Assembly (NCBI GenBank): GCA_043553855.1 | Contig: CP121336.1 | Location: 3,162,001 to 3,226,000 of the forward strand | Direction of reading: 5' to 3' | From: JAUIAS01 sp030425395 | GTDB taxonomy: Bacteria; Pseudomonadota; Alphaproteobacteria; Rhodobacterales; Rhodobacteraceae | DNA: 64,000 nucleotides | Part shown: positions 52,563-61,540 of the stretch, one piece after another | Position numbering within the stretch: position 1 is the stretch's first letter | How the letters are laid out: each line of letters starts with the position of its first letter | Notes under the pieces: generated by a model | Databases searched by the model: none | Seen by the model: the letters and a program-made list of their open reading frames with translations, nothing else | What the model was told of the DNA's origin: nothing | Translations under genes and position numbers: made by a program

Positions 52563-53745
52563 GGCAAAATTCCTCTCTTTCATAACTGTGCTAAAACTGA
52601 CCGTCGGGATGATGTTGTCAACCCTTGTGCTGGCTCAGGATGCGCGGGCGCATGAAGTGGGGGCCACCATTGCGGATTTCGCGATTAAAGAGGGCCGCAT
52701 TGCCTTTGAGATGCGCATGAACGTCGAGGCATTCATTGCCGGTGTCGATCTGGACAGTGTTGTGGACACCAACGATTCCGACCGGTCGGATCGTTACGAT
52801 GCGCTGCGCGCGCTGACACCGCAGGCGTTTTCACCGCAGGTCTCCGATTGGGCCGATGGATGGCTGGGTGTCGGGGTGACCGATCAGCCGGGCGATGGCC
52901 CGGACGAAGGGATGGGCATCGCCGTGAATGGCACAATGGTGCCGGTGGGGTTGGATGAGGTTCTGATTGAACCGGTGGGCGATGCGACCCTGCCGCGTGA
53001 AACCGCGTTGAAATTCTCGGTCGCCTTGCCCGACGCGGCGCGGGTGATCGAGGTGACGTGGCCAAAGGGGGCCGGGGCGCTGGTGCTGCGCCAGTTTGGC
53101 GTGGAGGATCCCTTTACCGGTTATATCGAAGGGGGCCAGAGCAGTGGCGCGGTCAGCCTGTCGGGGGGGAACACCCAGACCGCAACCGAGGCGTTCTTGG
53201 CTTATGTGCCGGTGGGGTTTGACCATATCCTGCCAAAGGGGCTGGATCACATCCTGTTTGTTCTGGGCTTGTTCTTCTTCTCGACCCGGATGCGGGCGCT
53301 GATCTGGCAGGTGAGCGCCTTTACCGTTGCGCATACCGTGACGCTGGCGTTGGCCGCATTGGGGTTGGTGTCGGTCTCCGGGGCCATCGTTGAGCCGTTG
53401 ATTGCGGCGTCCATCGTGTTTGTTGCGGTGGAAAACCTGTGGGCCGCCGGGAGACTGCACACGTGGCGACCGGTGATCATATTCGGCTTCGGGTTGCTGC
53501 ACGGTCTGGGCTTTGCCAGTGTTCTGGCCGATTTCGGATTGCCCGCGGCCCAGTTCGTGCCCGCACTGATCGGGTTCAACGTGGGCGTTGAACTCGGCCA
53601 GCTAACGGTGATCGCTGTGGCGTTCCTGCTGACGGCGTTCTGGTTCGGGAACCGGGCGTGGTATCGCGCGATGATCTCGATGCCGGCTTCCGTGCTGATC
53701 GCGGCAGTGGGGGCCTACTGGTTCGTAGAACGGGTGTTCCTTTAA
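52561..53745 (+). CDS. HupE/UreJ-family membrane protein
   Basis: About 394 residues. A signal peptide (FITVLKLTVGMMLSTLVLAQ) is followed by a periplasmic domain of about 200 residues. Then come six or so membrane helices, beginning at GLDHILFVLGLFFF and including FTVAHTVTLALAALG and FGFGLLHGLGFASVL. HupE/UreJ proteins are secondary nickel or cobalt transporters, and the His-rich helix motifs fit. An internal ATG at 52609 could start a version with a shorter signal. The start codon overlaps that of the divergent DUF4198 gene. Confidence 0.82.
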   Translation: MAKFLSFITVLKLTVGMMLSTLVLAQDARAHEVGATIADFAIKEGRIAFEMRMNVEAFIAGVDLDSVVDTNDSDRSDRYDALRALTPQAFSPQVSDWADGWLGVGVTDQPGDGPDEGMGIAVNGTMVPVGLDEVLIEPVGDATLPRETALKFSVALPDAARVIEVTWPKGAGALVLRQFGVEDPFTGYIEGGQSSGAVSLSGGNTQTATEAFLAYVPVGFDHILPKGLDHILFVLGLFFFSTRMRALIWQVSAFTVAHTVTLALAALGLVSVSGAIVEPLIAASIVFVAVENLWAAGRLHTWRPVIIFGFGLLHGLGFASVLADFGLPAAQFVPALIGFNVGVELGQLTVIAVAFLLTAFWFGNRAWYRAMISMPASVLIAAVGAYWFVERVFL

Positions 53746-53779
53746 GGCCGGTCTGGATTGAGAGCGCGTTGGGCTGCGG

Positions 53780-54430
53780 TCAGCCCGCCGTTCCAGCGTC
53801 TGCCATACCCGCGGCCATCGCGTCCACCAGCGCGCTCAGGGCAGCAACCGGTTCGTCCGTGCGCCAGATTTCCTCGCCGATTGCAAAGAAATCCGCCACC
53901 GGGGCCAGACTGCGGGCGCGTTGGGTGTCGATGCCGCCTTCGGCAACCACGGGCACTTCGATCATGTCTGACCACCACTGGAACAGATCATGGTCGGCCT
54001 GCGTGCCATCGCCCAGCCCTGAGCCGCCCACCGGCCCGAAGGCCACGTAATCGGCACCGGCCTCGCCAGCGCTGATACCATCGTGGCGCGATGCATTGCA
54101 GAAACTGCCAACGATTGCGTCCGGTCCCAGCGCCTTGCGGGCTGCGCGCACCGAACGCGCCGCGTCCGACAGGTGCACCCCGTCCAGACCCAGTCGTTCG
54201 GCAAGGAGCTGATGATCGGCGATCACCATCGCCACGTCGCGCGCATGGGCCACCTCGCGGCAGGCATCCGCCGCCCGCGAGATCCGGTCTTCGTCGCGGG
54301 TGGCCAGATCCAGCCGCAGACAGGACACGGGATGCGCATCCAGAACCCGTGCCAGCACATCGGGGAACTGTGACAGTTCGATCTCGGGCGGGGTCAGAAG
54401 GTAAAGGCGGGGAAGGTCGATATCGGCCAT
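53780..54430 (-). CDS. ThiE-like thiamine phosphate synthase family protein
   Basis: This 216-residue TIM barrel resembles thiamine-phosphate synthase (RLGLDGVHLSDAARSV, GADYVAFGPVGGSG, VVAEGGID). The usual thiE neighbours (thiC, thiG, thiD) are absent, and it may be a TenI- or ThiE-type paralogue. It converges with the HupE-like gene and diverges from trmJ. The frame extends to 54529, but 54430 gives the natural barrel start DLPRLYLLTPP. Confidence 0.7.
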   Translation of the reverse strand: MADIDLPRLYLLTPPEIELSQFPDVLARVLDAHPVSCLRLDLATRDEDRISRAADACREVAHARDVAMVIADHQLLAERLGLDGVHLSDAARSVRAARKALGPDAIVGSFCNASRHDGISAGEAGADYVAFGPVGGSGLGDGTQADHDLFQWWSDMIEVPVVAEGGIDTQRARSLAPVADFFAIGEEIWRTDEPVAALSALVDAMAAGMADAGTAG

Positions 54431-54597
54431 GGTGGCAAGCTCCTGTGGCGGCGTCCGGCCCCTCATACGCGCAAGCCCGGCCTGCGCCAAGGGGGGATTG
54501 CCCTGTGCCGCGTCGCGGGCCGTCGGCAAGGGGGGTGTTCTTGCCCTTTATCGCAGGATTGCCTAGGGAGATGCGCGGCTACAGCAGAGGGGATACC

Positions 54598-55344
54598 ATG
54601 CCCACGGATCAACGACAGCCAGCCTTTGTGCTGGTGCGCCCGCAGATGGGTGAGAATATCGGCGCGGCGGCGCGGGCGATGTGGAATTTCGGGCTGGACC
54701 GGATGCGGATCGTGGCCCCGCGCGATGGCTGGCCGAATTCGCGCGCGGTTGCGATGGCCTCGGGGGCGGGGCGGTTGCTGGACGAAGCGCAGGTGTTTGA
54801 AGACACGGATGCCGCGATTGCGGATGCGAGCCTTGTTCTGGCGACCACCGCCCGTCCGCGTGGCATGACCAAGCCGGTCTATTCGCCCGAACATGCCATG
54901 CAGATGACCGCCGAACGGATCGCCGCGGGAGAAAAGGTTGCCGTGTTGTTCGGCCCGGAACGCGCAGGGCTTGAAAATGAAGATATCGCGCGGGCCAACG
55001 GGATTATCACGGTCCCCGTGAACTCGGCGTTTCCGTCGCTCAATCTTGCGCAATGCGTGTTGCTGACCGGCTATGAGTGGCAGCGCGCGACCGCCAAGAT
55101 CGTGGCCGAAACCGTCGAGATGGCCGGGTCCGACTGGGCCAACAGCGCCGAGATCGCGGCGCTGACGAGCCATTATGAAGATCGGCTTGAAACCGCGGGT
55201 TTCTTTTTCCCCGATACAAAGGCCCCGGTGATGAAACGCAACCTGCGCAACCTGTGGAGCCGCATGCCGCTGACCCGGTCGGACGTGCAAACGCTGCACG
55301 GGATCATGCGGCAGATGGTCCGCTGGAAAGAGCGCGACGGCTGA
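54598..55344 (+). CDS. trmJ: tRNA/rRNA methyltransferase of the TrmJ (SpoU) type
   Basis: This 248-residue SPOUT methyltransferase has VLVRPQMGENIGAAARAMWNFG at the N-terminus, the FGPERAGLENEDIA motif 2 and VNSAFPSLNLAQCVLL motif 3 of TrmJ. A helical C-terminal extension (TLHGIMRQMVRWK) follows. TrmJ methylates the 2'-O of nucleotide 32 in tRNA. ATG 54598 was chosen over the long upstream frame because those residues match nothing. Confidence 0.88.
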   Translation: MPTDQRQPAFVLVRPQMGENIGAAARAMWNFGLDRMRIVAPRDGWPNSRAVAMASGAGRLLDEAQVFEDTDAAIADASLVLATTARPRGMTKPVYSPEHAMQMTAERIAAGEKVAVLFGPERAGLENEDIARANGIITVPVNSAFPSLNLAQCVLLTGYEWQRATAKIVAETVEMAGSDWANSAEIAALTSHYEDRLETAGFFFPDTKAPVMKRNLRNLWSRMPLTRSDVQTLHGIMRQMVRWKERDG

Positions 55345-55419
55345 AAGCTGGACGCGGTGGGGGTGTGCCCCTAGGTTCAGCGCCAGACCTGAAATTGCAA
55401 CGCGAGGCAAAGGGCAGAC

Positions 55420-56586
55420 ATGGCCGGAAAACGCAGTATTTTCGAAGAAGTGGACGCGAATGCCAAACCCGCGTCGGCCCCCGCGGGTGGCATGATCGAC
55501 CGGGGCCGGGACGGCGCGCGCGGCGCGATCCGGGTCTGGCTCATGTTGCTGTTTGCGCTGGTGGTGGCGATGATCGCCGTGGGCGGGTTGACGCGGTTGA
55601 CCGACAGCGGGCTATCGATCACCGAATGGCGTCCCCTGACGGGGGCGATCCCACCGCTGAGCGAGGCGCACTGGATATCGGAGTTCGACAAGTACAAGCA
55701 GATCGACCAATGGCGGATTGAAAACCAGTGGATGACGCTGGCCGACTTCAAGGTGATCTATTGGTGGGAATGGGGCCACCGGCAACTGGGCCGGGTGATC
55801 GGGCTTGTCTGGGCGGCTGGTTTTGCCTTTTTCGCGATCCGGCGGTCCATTCCGACGGGTTGGTCGCCACGGCTGTGGCTGATCGGGGGGCTTGGTGGTC
55901 TCCAGGGGGCGATCGGATGGTGGATGGTGGCCTCTGGCGTGACACAGGGCGAAGGCATGACATCGGTTGCGTCCTACCGTCTGGCCACCCACCTGGGGCT
56001 GGCATTTGTCATCCTTGGCTTTATCGCCTGGTATATCTTCCTTCTGGGGCGCAGCGAACGTGATCTTCTTCAGGCGCGGCGCGCCAAGGAGGCAAAGCCG
56101 TTTTCGCTGGCAACCGGTCTGCTGCATTTTGCATTCCTGCAAATCATCATCGGCGCGCTTGTGGCTGGCATCGACGCGGGACGGTCCTATACCGATTGGC
56201 CGCTGATGGGCGGGCAGGTGTTTCCGTCCACGGCCTTTATCGTCGAACCGATGTGGCGGAATTTCTTTGAAAGCCCGGGTCTGGTGCAGTTTGTGCACCG
56301 GGTTGTGGGGTATCTGCTGTTCGCGTTTGCGATTGTGGTTTGGCTGCGCGGACGGCAAAGCGCCCATGCCGCCACACGCTTTGCTTTCAATATGGTGATG
56401 GCGGTCATGTCGGTTCAGGTGGTGCTGGGCATCGTGACGGTGCTGTACGCGGCCCCGTGGCAAATCGCGATCCTGCACCAGTTCGTGGCCGTCGTGTTGT
56501 GGGCGTCAATCCTTCGCGCGCGCTTTCTTGCCGCTTATCCGGTGCAAACCTCGATAAGGGGCCAAGCCGCCAGCCGGGGGCAATAG
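55420..56586 (+). CDS. ctaA: Heme A synthase (COX15/CtaA)
   Basis: This 388-residue membrane protein has eight membrane helices. The signatures are GGLTRLTDSGLSITEWRP, the heme-ligand His motifs YWWEWGHRQLGR and RLATHLGLAF, and the second-half pair FVHRVVGYLL and ILHQFVAVVLW. It oxidises the methyl group of heme O to a formyl for cytochrome oxidase. The stop is one base before the next gene's start, but the neighbouring peptidase has no known link to heme. Confidence 0.94.
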   Translation: MAGKRSIFEEVDANAKPASAPAGGMIDRGRDGARGAIRVWLMLLFALVVAMIAVGGLTRLTDSGLSITEWRPLTGAIPPLSEAHWISEFDKYKQIDQWRIENQWMTLADFKVIYWWEWGHRQLGRVIGLVWAAGFAFFAIRRSIPTGWSPRLWLIGGLGGLQGAIGWWMVASGVTQGEGMTSVASYRLATHLGLAFVILGFIAWYIFLLGRSERDLLQARRAKEAKPFSLATGLLHFAFLQIIIGALVAGIDAGRSYTDWPLMGGQVFPSTAFIVEPMWRNFFESPGLVQFVHRVVGYLLFAFAIVVWLRGRQSAHAATRFAFNMVMAVMSVQVVLGIVTVLYAAPWQIAILHQFVAVVLWASILRARFLAAYPVQTSIRGQAASRGQ

Positions 56587-56587
56587 C

Positions 56588-58078
56588 ATGAAAACCTATA
56601 GCGAGATCATGGCCCACCAGCGCGAAACCGAAGCCCTGGCCGAAATAGCCGGGCGGCTCGGGTGGGATCAGGAAACGATGATGCCGCACGGGGCAGGGGA
56701 ACAGCGGGCCGAGGAAATGGCCGCGATGGAAAAGGTCCTGCACGCGCGGCGCTGCGATCCGGCCCTTGGCGACGCGCTTGAGGCGCTGCGCGAGACAGAC
56801 CTCGATGCCGTTGGCAAAGCGAATGTCGCCGCGATCCGGCGCGCCTATGATCGGGCGGTGCGGGTTCCCGGCGATCTTTCGGCCACGCTGGCGCGCGAAA
56901 CCTCGCGGGCGCAGGGCGTCTGGGCGCGTGCGCGCGCGGAGGAAGACAGCGCCGCTTTCCTTCCTGCACTGGAAAAGATCGTGGCGCTCAAACGCGAAGA
57001 GGGCGCGGCGCTCACGGATGGGCAACAAGACGGCGGCGATCCTTACGATGCGTTGCTTGCCGATTACGAACGCGGGGCCACAGGCGCGGGCATTGCGTCC
57101 CTCTTTGACGCCATGCGCCCGCGTCTCGTGGCACTGCGCGCGGCGATCCTTGAGCAACCCGCGCCAGAGCCGATATCGGGCAGCTTTGACGAAGATGCGC
57201 AAATGCGCCTGTCCCAGGAAATCGCGTCAACATTCGGCTATGACATAACGCGCGGACGCATCGACCGCGCCGTGCACCCGTTTTCGTCCGGCAGCGGCGC
57301 AGATGTGCGGATCACCACCCGCACCGCCGCGGACGATCCGTTCGGCAGCATCTATTCCACGATTCACGAGGTCGGCCACGCCGCTTATGAACAAGGCATC
57401 GACCCCATCCATGCGCTGACACCGCTGGGCCATGGTGTGTCCATGGGGGTGCACGAAAGCCAGAGCCGCATCTATGAAAACCAGATCGGCCGGTCGCGGG
57501 CATTTTCACAATGGCTGTTCGGGCGCATGTCGGCGCATTTCGGAGCAGCACCCGCCGCGGATGCCGACCGGTTTTATGCGATGGTCAACCGGGTCAGCGA
57601 CAGCTTTATCCGGACCGAATCCGATGAGGTGCAATACAACCTGCATGTCATGCTGCGCTTTGATCTTGAACGTGCAATGATGTCCGGCGACCTTTCGGTC
57701 CGCGATCTGGAAGGCGCTTGGAATGACCGCTTTGCCGCGGATTTTGGATATTCGGTGGACCGGCCCTCAAACGGAATGCTGCAGGATGTGCATTGGTCCG
57801 TGGGCCTGTTCGGATATTTTCCGACCTATACGCTGGGCAATGTCTATGCGGGGTGCCTGCACAAGGCGATGCGGGAGGATCTCGGCGGGCTGGACGCGGC
57901 CTTGGCTCTGGGTGATACCGCACCGGCGACGGGCTGGCTGCGGGACAAGGTCCAGCGCCATGGCGGGGTTTATGAGCCAGCAGACACCATCGCACGCGCC
58001 TGTGGCTTTACCCCCGGACCCGAGCCGCTTCTGGATTATCTCGAAACAAAGTTCTCAGATCTCTACGCCCTGCACTGA
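56588..58078 (+). CDS. M32-family carboxypeptidase (Taq type)
   Basis: This 496-residue metallopeptidase has the zinc motif HEVGH (His260, Glu261, His264) in TIHEVGHAAYEQG. Downstream are HESQSRIYENQIGRS and DEVQYNLHVMLRFDLE, both characteristic of M32. It removes C-terminal residues, excluding proline. It starts 1 nt after ctaA and so is co-translated. A GC-rich repeat follows the stop. Confidence 0.92.
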   Translation: MKTYSEIMAHQRETEALAEIAGRLGWDQETMMPHGAGEQRAEEMAAMEKVLHARRCDPALGDALEALRETDLDAVGKANVAAIRRAYDRAVRVPGDLSATLARETSRAQGVWARARAEEDSAAFLPALEKIVALKREEGAALTDGQQDGGDPYDALLADYERGATGAGIASLFDAMRPRLVALRAAILEQPAPEPISGSFDEDAQMRLSQEIASTFGYDITRGRIDRAVHPFSSGSGADVRITTRTAADDPFGSIYSTIHEVGHAAYEQGIDPIHALTPLGHGVSMGVHESQSRIYENQIGRSRAFSQWLFGRMSAHFGAAPAADADRFYAMVNRVSDSFIRTESDEVQYNLHVMLRFDLERAMMSGDLSVRDLEGAWNDRFAADFGYSVDRPSNGMLQDVHWSVGLFGYFPTYTLGNVYAGCLHKAMREDLGGLDAALALGDTAPATGWLRDKVQRHGGVYEPADTIARACGFTPGPEPLLDYLETKFSDLYALH

Positions 58079-58156
58079 TACGAACCGTGGGACCGCCTCT
58101 GGCGGGGGTATTTGGAACGAGAAAGAAGCAGAAGGTTTGCATTAACGTTAACGCGG

Positions 58157-58223
58157 CCCTTCTTCTGGCCAAAAATACTCCGGGGGGGACGCGCTTTGCG
58201 CGTCGGGGGGCAGCGCCCCCCTG
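58157..58223. repeat. Intergenic repeat copy (CTTCTTCTGGCC family) with GC-rich hairpin
   Basis: CCTTCTTCTGGCC AAAAATACTCC is followed by the GGGGGG...CGCTTTGCGCG...CCCCCC hairpin. It lies between the convergent M32 peptidase and gyrA genes. It matches the copy at 10918-10980 (shared blocks CTTCTTCTGGCCAA, AATACTCCGGGGG and GACGCGC). A partial related string (GGCGGGGGTATTTGG) lies at 58100-58114. Confidence 0.7.
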
Positions 58224-58242
58224 CGGCGTTTGAGGCCGGGTT

Positions 58243-61005
58243 TTACGCTTCGGTTTCTTCGTCCTCGTCACCCTGATCGGCGATCCATGCCACGGATACG
58301 ACTTCTTCTCCGGCGCCGGTATTGAACACCCTGACACCGCCCGCGCTGCGAGAGCGGAAGGAAATGCCGTCCACCGGAACCCGGATCGACTGGCCTTTTG
58401 AAGTGGCCAGCATCACCTGATCACCCAGTTCGACCGGGAAGGAAGCCACAAGCGGTCCGCCACGCATGGCCTTGTCCATCGCCGTCACCCCCATGCCACC
58501 GCGTCCGCGAACCGGGTAGTCGTGCGACGAAGACAGTTTGCCCGCGCCCTTGGAGGTGATCGTCAGGATCAGGTTTTCCGAGGCCGACATTTCGGCATAG
58601 AGTTCGGTCGAGAAATTCGGATCGGCCACAGCGTCGTCATCGGTGCCATCCGCATCCTCATCCGTCAGCCCAGCCATTGCGCGGCGCATCTTGAGATAGG
58701 CGGCGCGCTGCTCGGGGGTGTATTTGGAGTGACGGATCACCGACATCGACACCACGCTGTCGTCGCCACTGAGACGGATGCCGCGCACGCCTGTGGAATC
58801 GCGGCCCTTGAATACACGGACATCGGTTGTCGCGAAGCGAATTGCGCGCCCGGAATCGGTGACCAGCATCACGTCGTCGTCTTCGGAACAGATGCGTGCA
58901 TTCACAAGGCTGGTGCCGTCTTCGGGCAGTTTCATCGCAATTTTGCCGTTGGATTTCACATTGGTGAAATCCGAAAGCGCGTTGCGCCGCACGTCGCCTG
59001 AGGATGTGGCAAACATGATTTGCAAGTCGGCCCATTCGCTTTCGTCGCGGTCCACCGGCATGATCGCGGCAATCGACACGCCGGTCGGAATCGGCAGGAT
59101 GTTGACGATCGCCTTGCCCTTGGACGTGCGCCCACCAAGCGGCAGTCGCCAGGTCTTGAGCTTGTAGGCCATGCCATCGGTGGTGAAGAACAGCAGTTGC
59201 GTATGGGTATTGGCCACGAACAGGGTGGTGACGACGTCTTCTTCCTTGGTCTGCATGCCCGACAGCCCCTTGCCGCCGCGTTTCTGGGCGCGGAAATCGG
59301 CAAGCCGGGTGCGTTTGATATAGCCGCCGGATGTAACGGTGACGACCATCTCTTCGCGTTCGATGAGGTCTTCGTCTTCCATATCGCCGGACCAGTCGAC
59401 GATTTCGGTGCGCCGGGGCACCGCGAACAGGTCTTTCACCTCTTGAAGTTCGGCGGCGATGATCCCCATGATCCGCTCGCGCGATCCCAGAATTTCGAGA
59501 TATTCCTTGATCTTGGCGGCCAGGGTTTCCAGTTCGTCGGTCACTTCCTTGACGCCGATCTGGGTCAGCCGCTGCAAACGCAATTCGAGGATGGCGCGGG
59601 CCTGCGTTTCCGACAGGTTATAGGTGCCGTCGTCGTTCATCTTGTGGGTCGGATCGTCGATCAGGCGGATATAGTCGGCGATGTCGCCGGCGGGCCAGCG
59701 CCGCTCCATCAGCTTGCGCCGCGCTTCCGCGGCATCGGCCGAAGACCGGATCGTCGCAACCACTTCGTCGACGTTGGAGACGGCCACGGCGAGGCCGCAC
59801 AGGACATGACTGCGTTCACGGGCCTTGCGCAGGTCATGGGCTGTGCGCCGGGCCACCACGTCTTCGCGGAAGTCGATGAACGAAGTCAGGAAGCGGCGCA
59901 GCGTCAGCTGTTCGGGCCGTCCGCCATTGAGCGCAAGCATGTTGCACCCGAAATATGTCTGCATGGATGAGAACCGGTAGAGCTGGTTCAGCACCACTTC
60001 CGGCGTGGCATCGCGTTTGAGTTCGATCACCACCCGCACACCGTTTCTGTCGGATTCGTCCTGAACGTGGGCCACGCCTTCGATCTTCTTTTCGCGGACC
60101 TGTTCGGCGATCTTTTCGATCATCGCGGACTTGTTGACCTGATAGGGGATCTCTTCCACGATGATGGCATAGCGATCCTTGCGCAGTTCCTCGACGCGGG
60201 TCTTGGCACGGATGATGACGCTGCCGCGGCCTTCCAGATACGCTTTGCGCGCGCCGGATCGACCCAGCATCAAACCGCCGGTGGGAAAGTCGGGGCCGGG
60301 CACGTAATGAATCAGTTGTTCGCTGGTCAGGTCCGGGTCTTCGATCAGGGCCAGCGTGGCATCGACGATTTCGCCGAGGTTATGCGGCGGGATATTGGTG
60401 GCCATGCCCACCGCGATACCGCCCGCGCCATTGACGAGCATGTTGGGGAACCGCGCCGGCAGCACCGTGGGTTCACGGTCCTTGCCATCATAATTGTCCT
60501 GAAAATCGACGGTCTCCTTGTCGATATCGGCCAACAGGTAGGCGGCGGGTTTGTCCATGCGCACTTCGGTATAGCGCATCGCGGCAGGGTTATCGCCGTC
60601 CATGGATCCAAAATTGCCCTGTCCGTCGAGCAGCGGCAGCGACATCGAGAAATCCTGCGCCATCCGCACCAGCGCGTCATAGATCGCGCTGTCACCATGG
60701 GGGTGGTATTTACCCATGACATCTCCGACCGGGCGGGCGGATTTGCGGTAGGACTTGTCATGGCTGTTGCCGGTTTCATGCATTGCATAGAGAATACGCC
60801 GGTGCACCGGTTTCAACCCGTCGCGCAGATCCGGGATCGCCCGTGAAACGATGACGGACATCGCATAGTCGAGGTACGACGTGCGCATTTCCTGTTCGAT
60901 GGAAACCGAGGGGCCGTCGAACACGGGGCGTTCTGGCGGCATTTCTTCTTCGTTTTCAGGTGTTTCCGGCGTGTCGTTCACGTTGATTGCCCGCTTTTTC
61001 TGCAC
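58243..61005 (-). CDS. gyrA: DNA gyrase subunit A
   Basis: This 920-residue subunit has catalytic Tyr145 in AAMRYTEVRM and the quinolone region HPHGDSAIYDALVRMAQ with Ser106 and Asp110, the sensitive forms. Six C-terminal beta-pinwheel repeats include a GyrA box (QKRGGKGLSGM). It breaks and rejoins DNA to introduce negative supercoils with GyrB. The N-terminus carries a 25-residue extension rich in Glu/Pro before the core. The gene converges with the M32 peptidase gene. Confidence 0.96.
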   Translation of the reverse strand: MQKKRAINVNDTPETPENEEEMPPERPVFDGPSVSIEQEMRTSYLDYAMSVIVSRAIPDLRDGLKPVHRRILYAMHETGNSHDKSYRKSARPVGDVMGKYHPHGDSAIYDALVRMAQDFSMSLPLLDGQGNFGSMDGDNPAAMRYTEVRMDKPAAYLLADIDKETVDFQDNYDGKDREPTVLPARFPNMLVNGAGGIAVGMATNIPPHNLGEIVDATLALIEDPDLTSEQLIHYVPGPDFPTGGLMLGRSGARKAYLEGRGSVIIRAKTRVEELRKDRYAIIVEEIPYQVNKSAMIEKIAEQVREKKIEGVAHVQDESDRNGVRVVIELKRDATPEVVLNQLYRFSSMQTYFGCNMLALNGGRPEQLTLRRFLTSFIDFREDVVARRTAHDLRKARERSHVLCGLAVAVSNVDEVVATIRSSADAAEARRKLMERRWPAGDIADYIRLIDDPTHKMNDDGTYNLSETQARAILELRLQRLTQIGVKEVTDELETLAAKIKEYLEILGSRERIMGIIAAELQEVKDLFAVPRRTEIVDWSGDMEDEDLIEREEMVVTVTSGGYIKRTRLADFRAQKRGGKGLSGMQTKEEDVVTTLFVANTHTQLLFFTTDGMAYKLKTWRLPLGGRTSKGKAIVNILPIPTGVSIAAIMPVDRDESEWADLQIMFATSSGDVRRNALSDFTNVKSNGKIAMKLPEDGTSLVNARICSEDDDVMLVTDSGRAIRFATTDVRVFKGRDSTGVRGIRLSGDDSVVSMSVIRHSKYTPEQRAAYLKMRRAMAGLTDEDADGTDDDAVADPNFSTELYAEMSASENLILTITSKGAGKLSSSHDYPVRGRGGMGVTAMDKAMRGGPLVASFPVELGDQVMLATSKGQSIRVPVDGISFRSRSAGGVRVFNTGAGEEVVSVAWIADQGDEDEETEA

Positions 61006-61023
61006 GATCTATATCTTGTGTTT

Positions 61024-61086
61024 GCACCTTATCAGACTGGGTATATCAGGTGCAATGCCTGTCGGGGCTTGTCCTTGGCGACAGGC
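61024..61086. promoter_or_regulatory. Inverted repeats in the gyrA upstream region
   Basis: GCACCT (61024-61029) pairs with AGGTGC (61048-61053). GCCTGTCG (61057-61064) pairs perfectly with CGACAGGC (61079-61086). They lie in the gyrA-usg gap and could form hairpins in the gyrA leader or serve as operator sites. A weak promoter-like TTGCAC-16-GATAAG lies across the first repeat on the minus strand. Confidence 0.4.
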
Positions 61087-61185
61087 TTGGCAGCCATCTG
61101 TGATAGCTGATAACAGCATGTTTTTGTTGAAAAATTAATCTCCATTTGGATCAATATCAGTATCAAGATTCGAAAGAGGCAAAAA

Positions 61186-61455
61186 ATGCACGCAACTGAA
61201 ACGGAATTGATGCTGCGGGGATATGGGCTGACCACGGCGGAATTTTTCTATCATATGCCCGATTATGCCCATGTTCTGAATTCCTTTGTCTGGCAGGACT
61301 ATGATCTCGCGCCGGATCATCCACGGCTGTTCGAATTCGTCGAGTTTTGGCAAAAAGAGATAGAAGGGCCGCTGCATTCGGTTCGGTTCACTCATCGCAA
61401 GATGATCGCGCCCGGTGAATGGCGCAACATGGTGGGGGAATTTACCCTGCATTGA
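61186..61455 (+). CDS. usg: Usg family protein
   Basis: This 89-residue protein matches the small alphaproteobacterial Usg family (GYGLTTAEFFYHMPDY, WQDYDLAPDHPRL, EGPLHSVRFTHRKMI), of unknown function. An AT-rich upstream stretch and AAGAGGC ribosome-binding site precede the ATG. It diverges from gyrA. Confidence 0.88.
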   Translation: MHATETELMLRGYGLTTAEFFYHMPDYAHVLNSFVWQDYDLAPDHPRLFEFVEFWQKEIEGPLHSVRFTHRKMIAPGEWRNMVGEFTLH

Positions 61456-61540
61456 TATCCGCGCGGCGTGAATTGACGCGGCGTCTGCCTGTTCCCAAGG
61501 GCGGGCCCCGGATTAGGCTTGGCCAACGGGAGGACGACAA

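Noticed and set aside
54091..54597. N-terminal extension of the trmJ frame
   Set aside because: The extra ~169 residues are Pro/Arg-rich with no homology features and overlap the ThiE-like gene on the other strand. The family start is at 54598.
58139..58151. TTAACGTTAA palindrome as a CtrA box
   Set aside because: The spacing does not match TTAA-N7-TTAA and it lies between convergent gene ends, not at a promoter.
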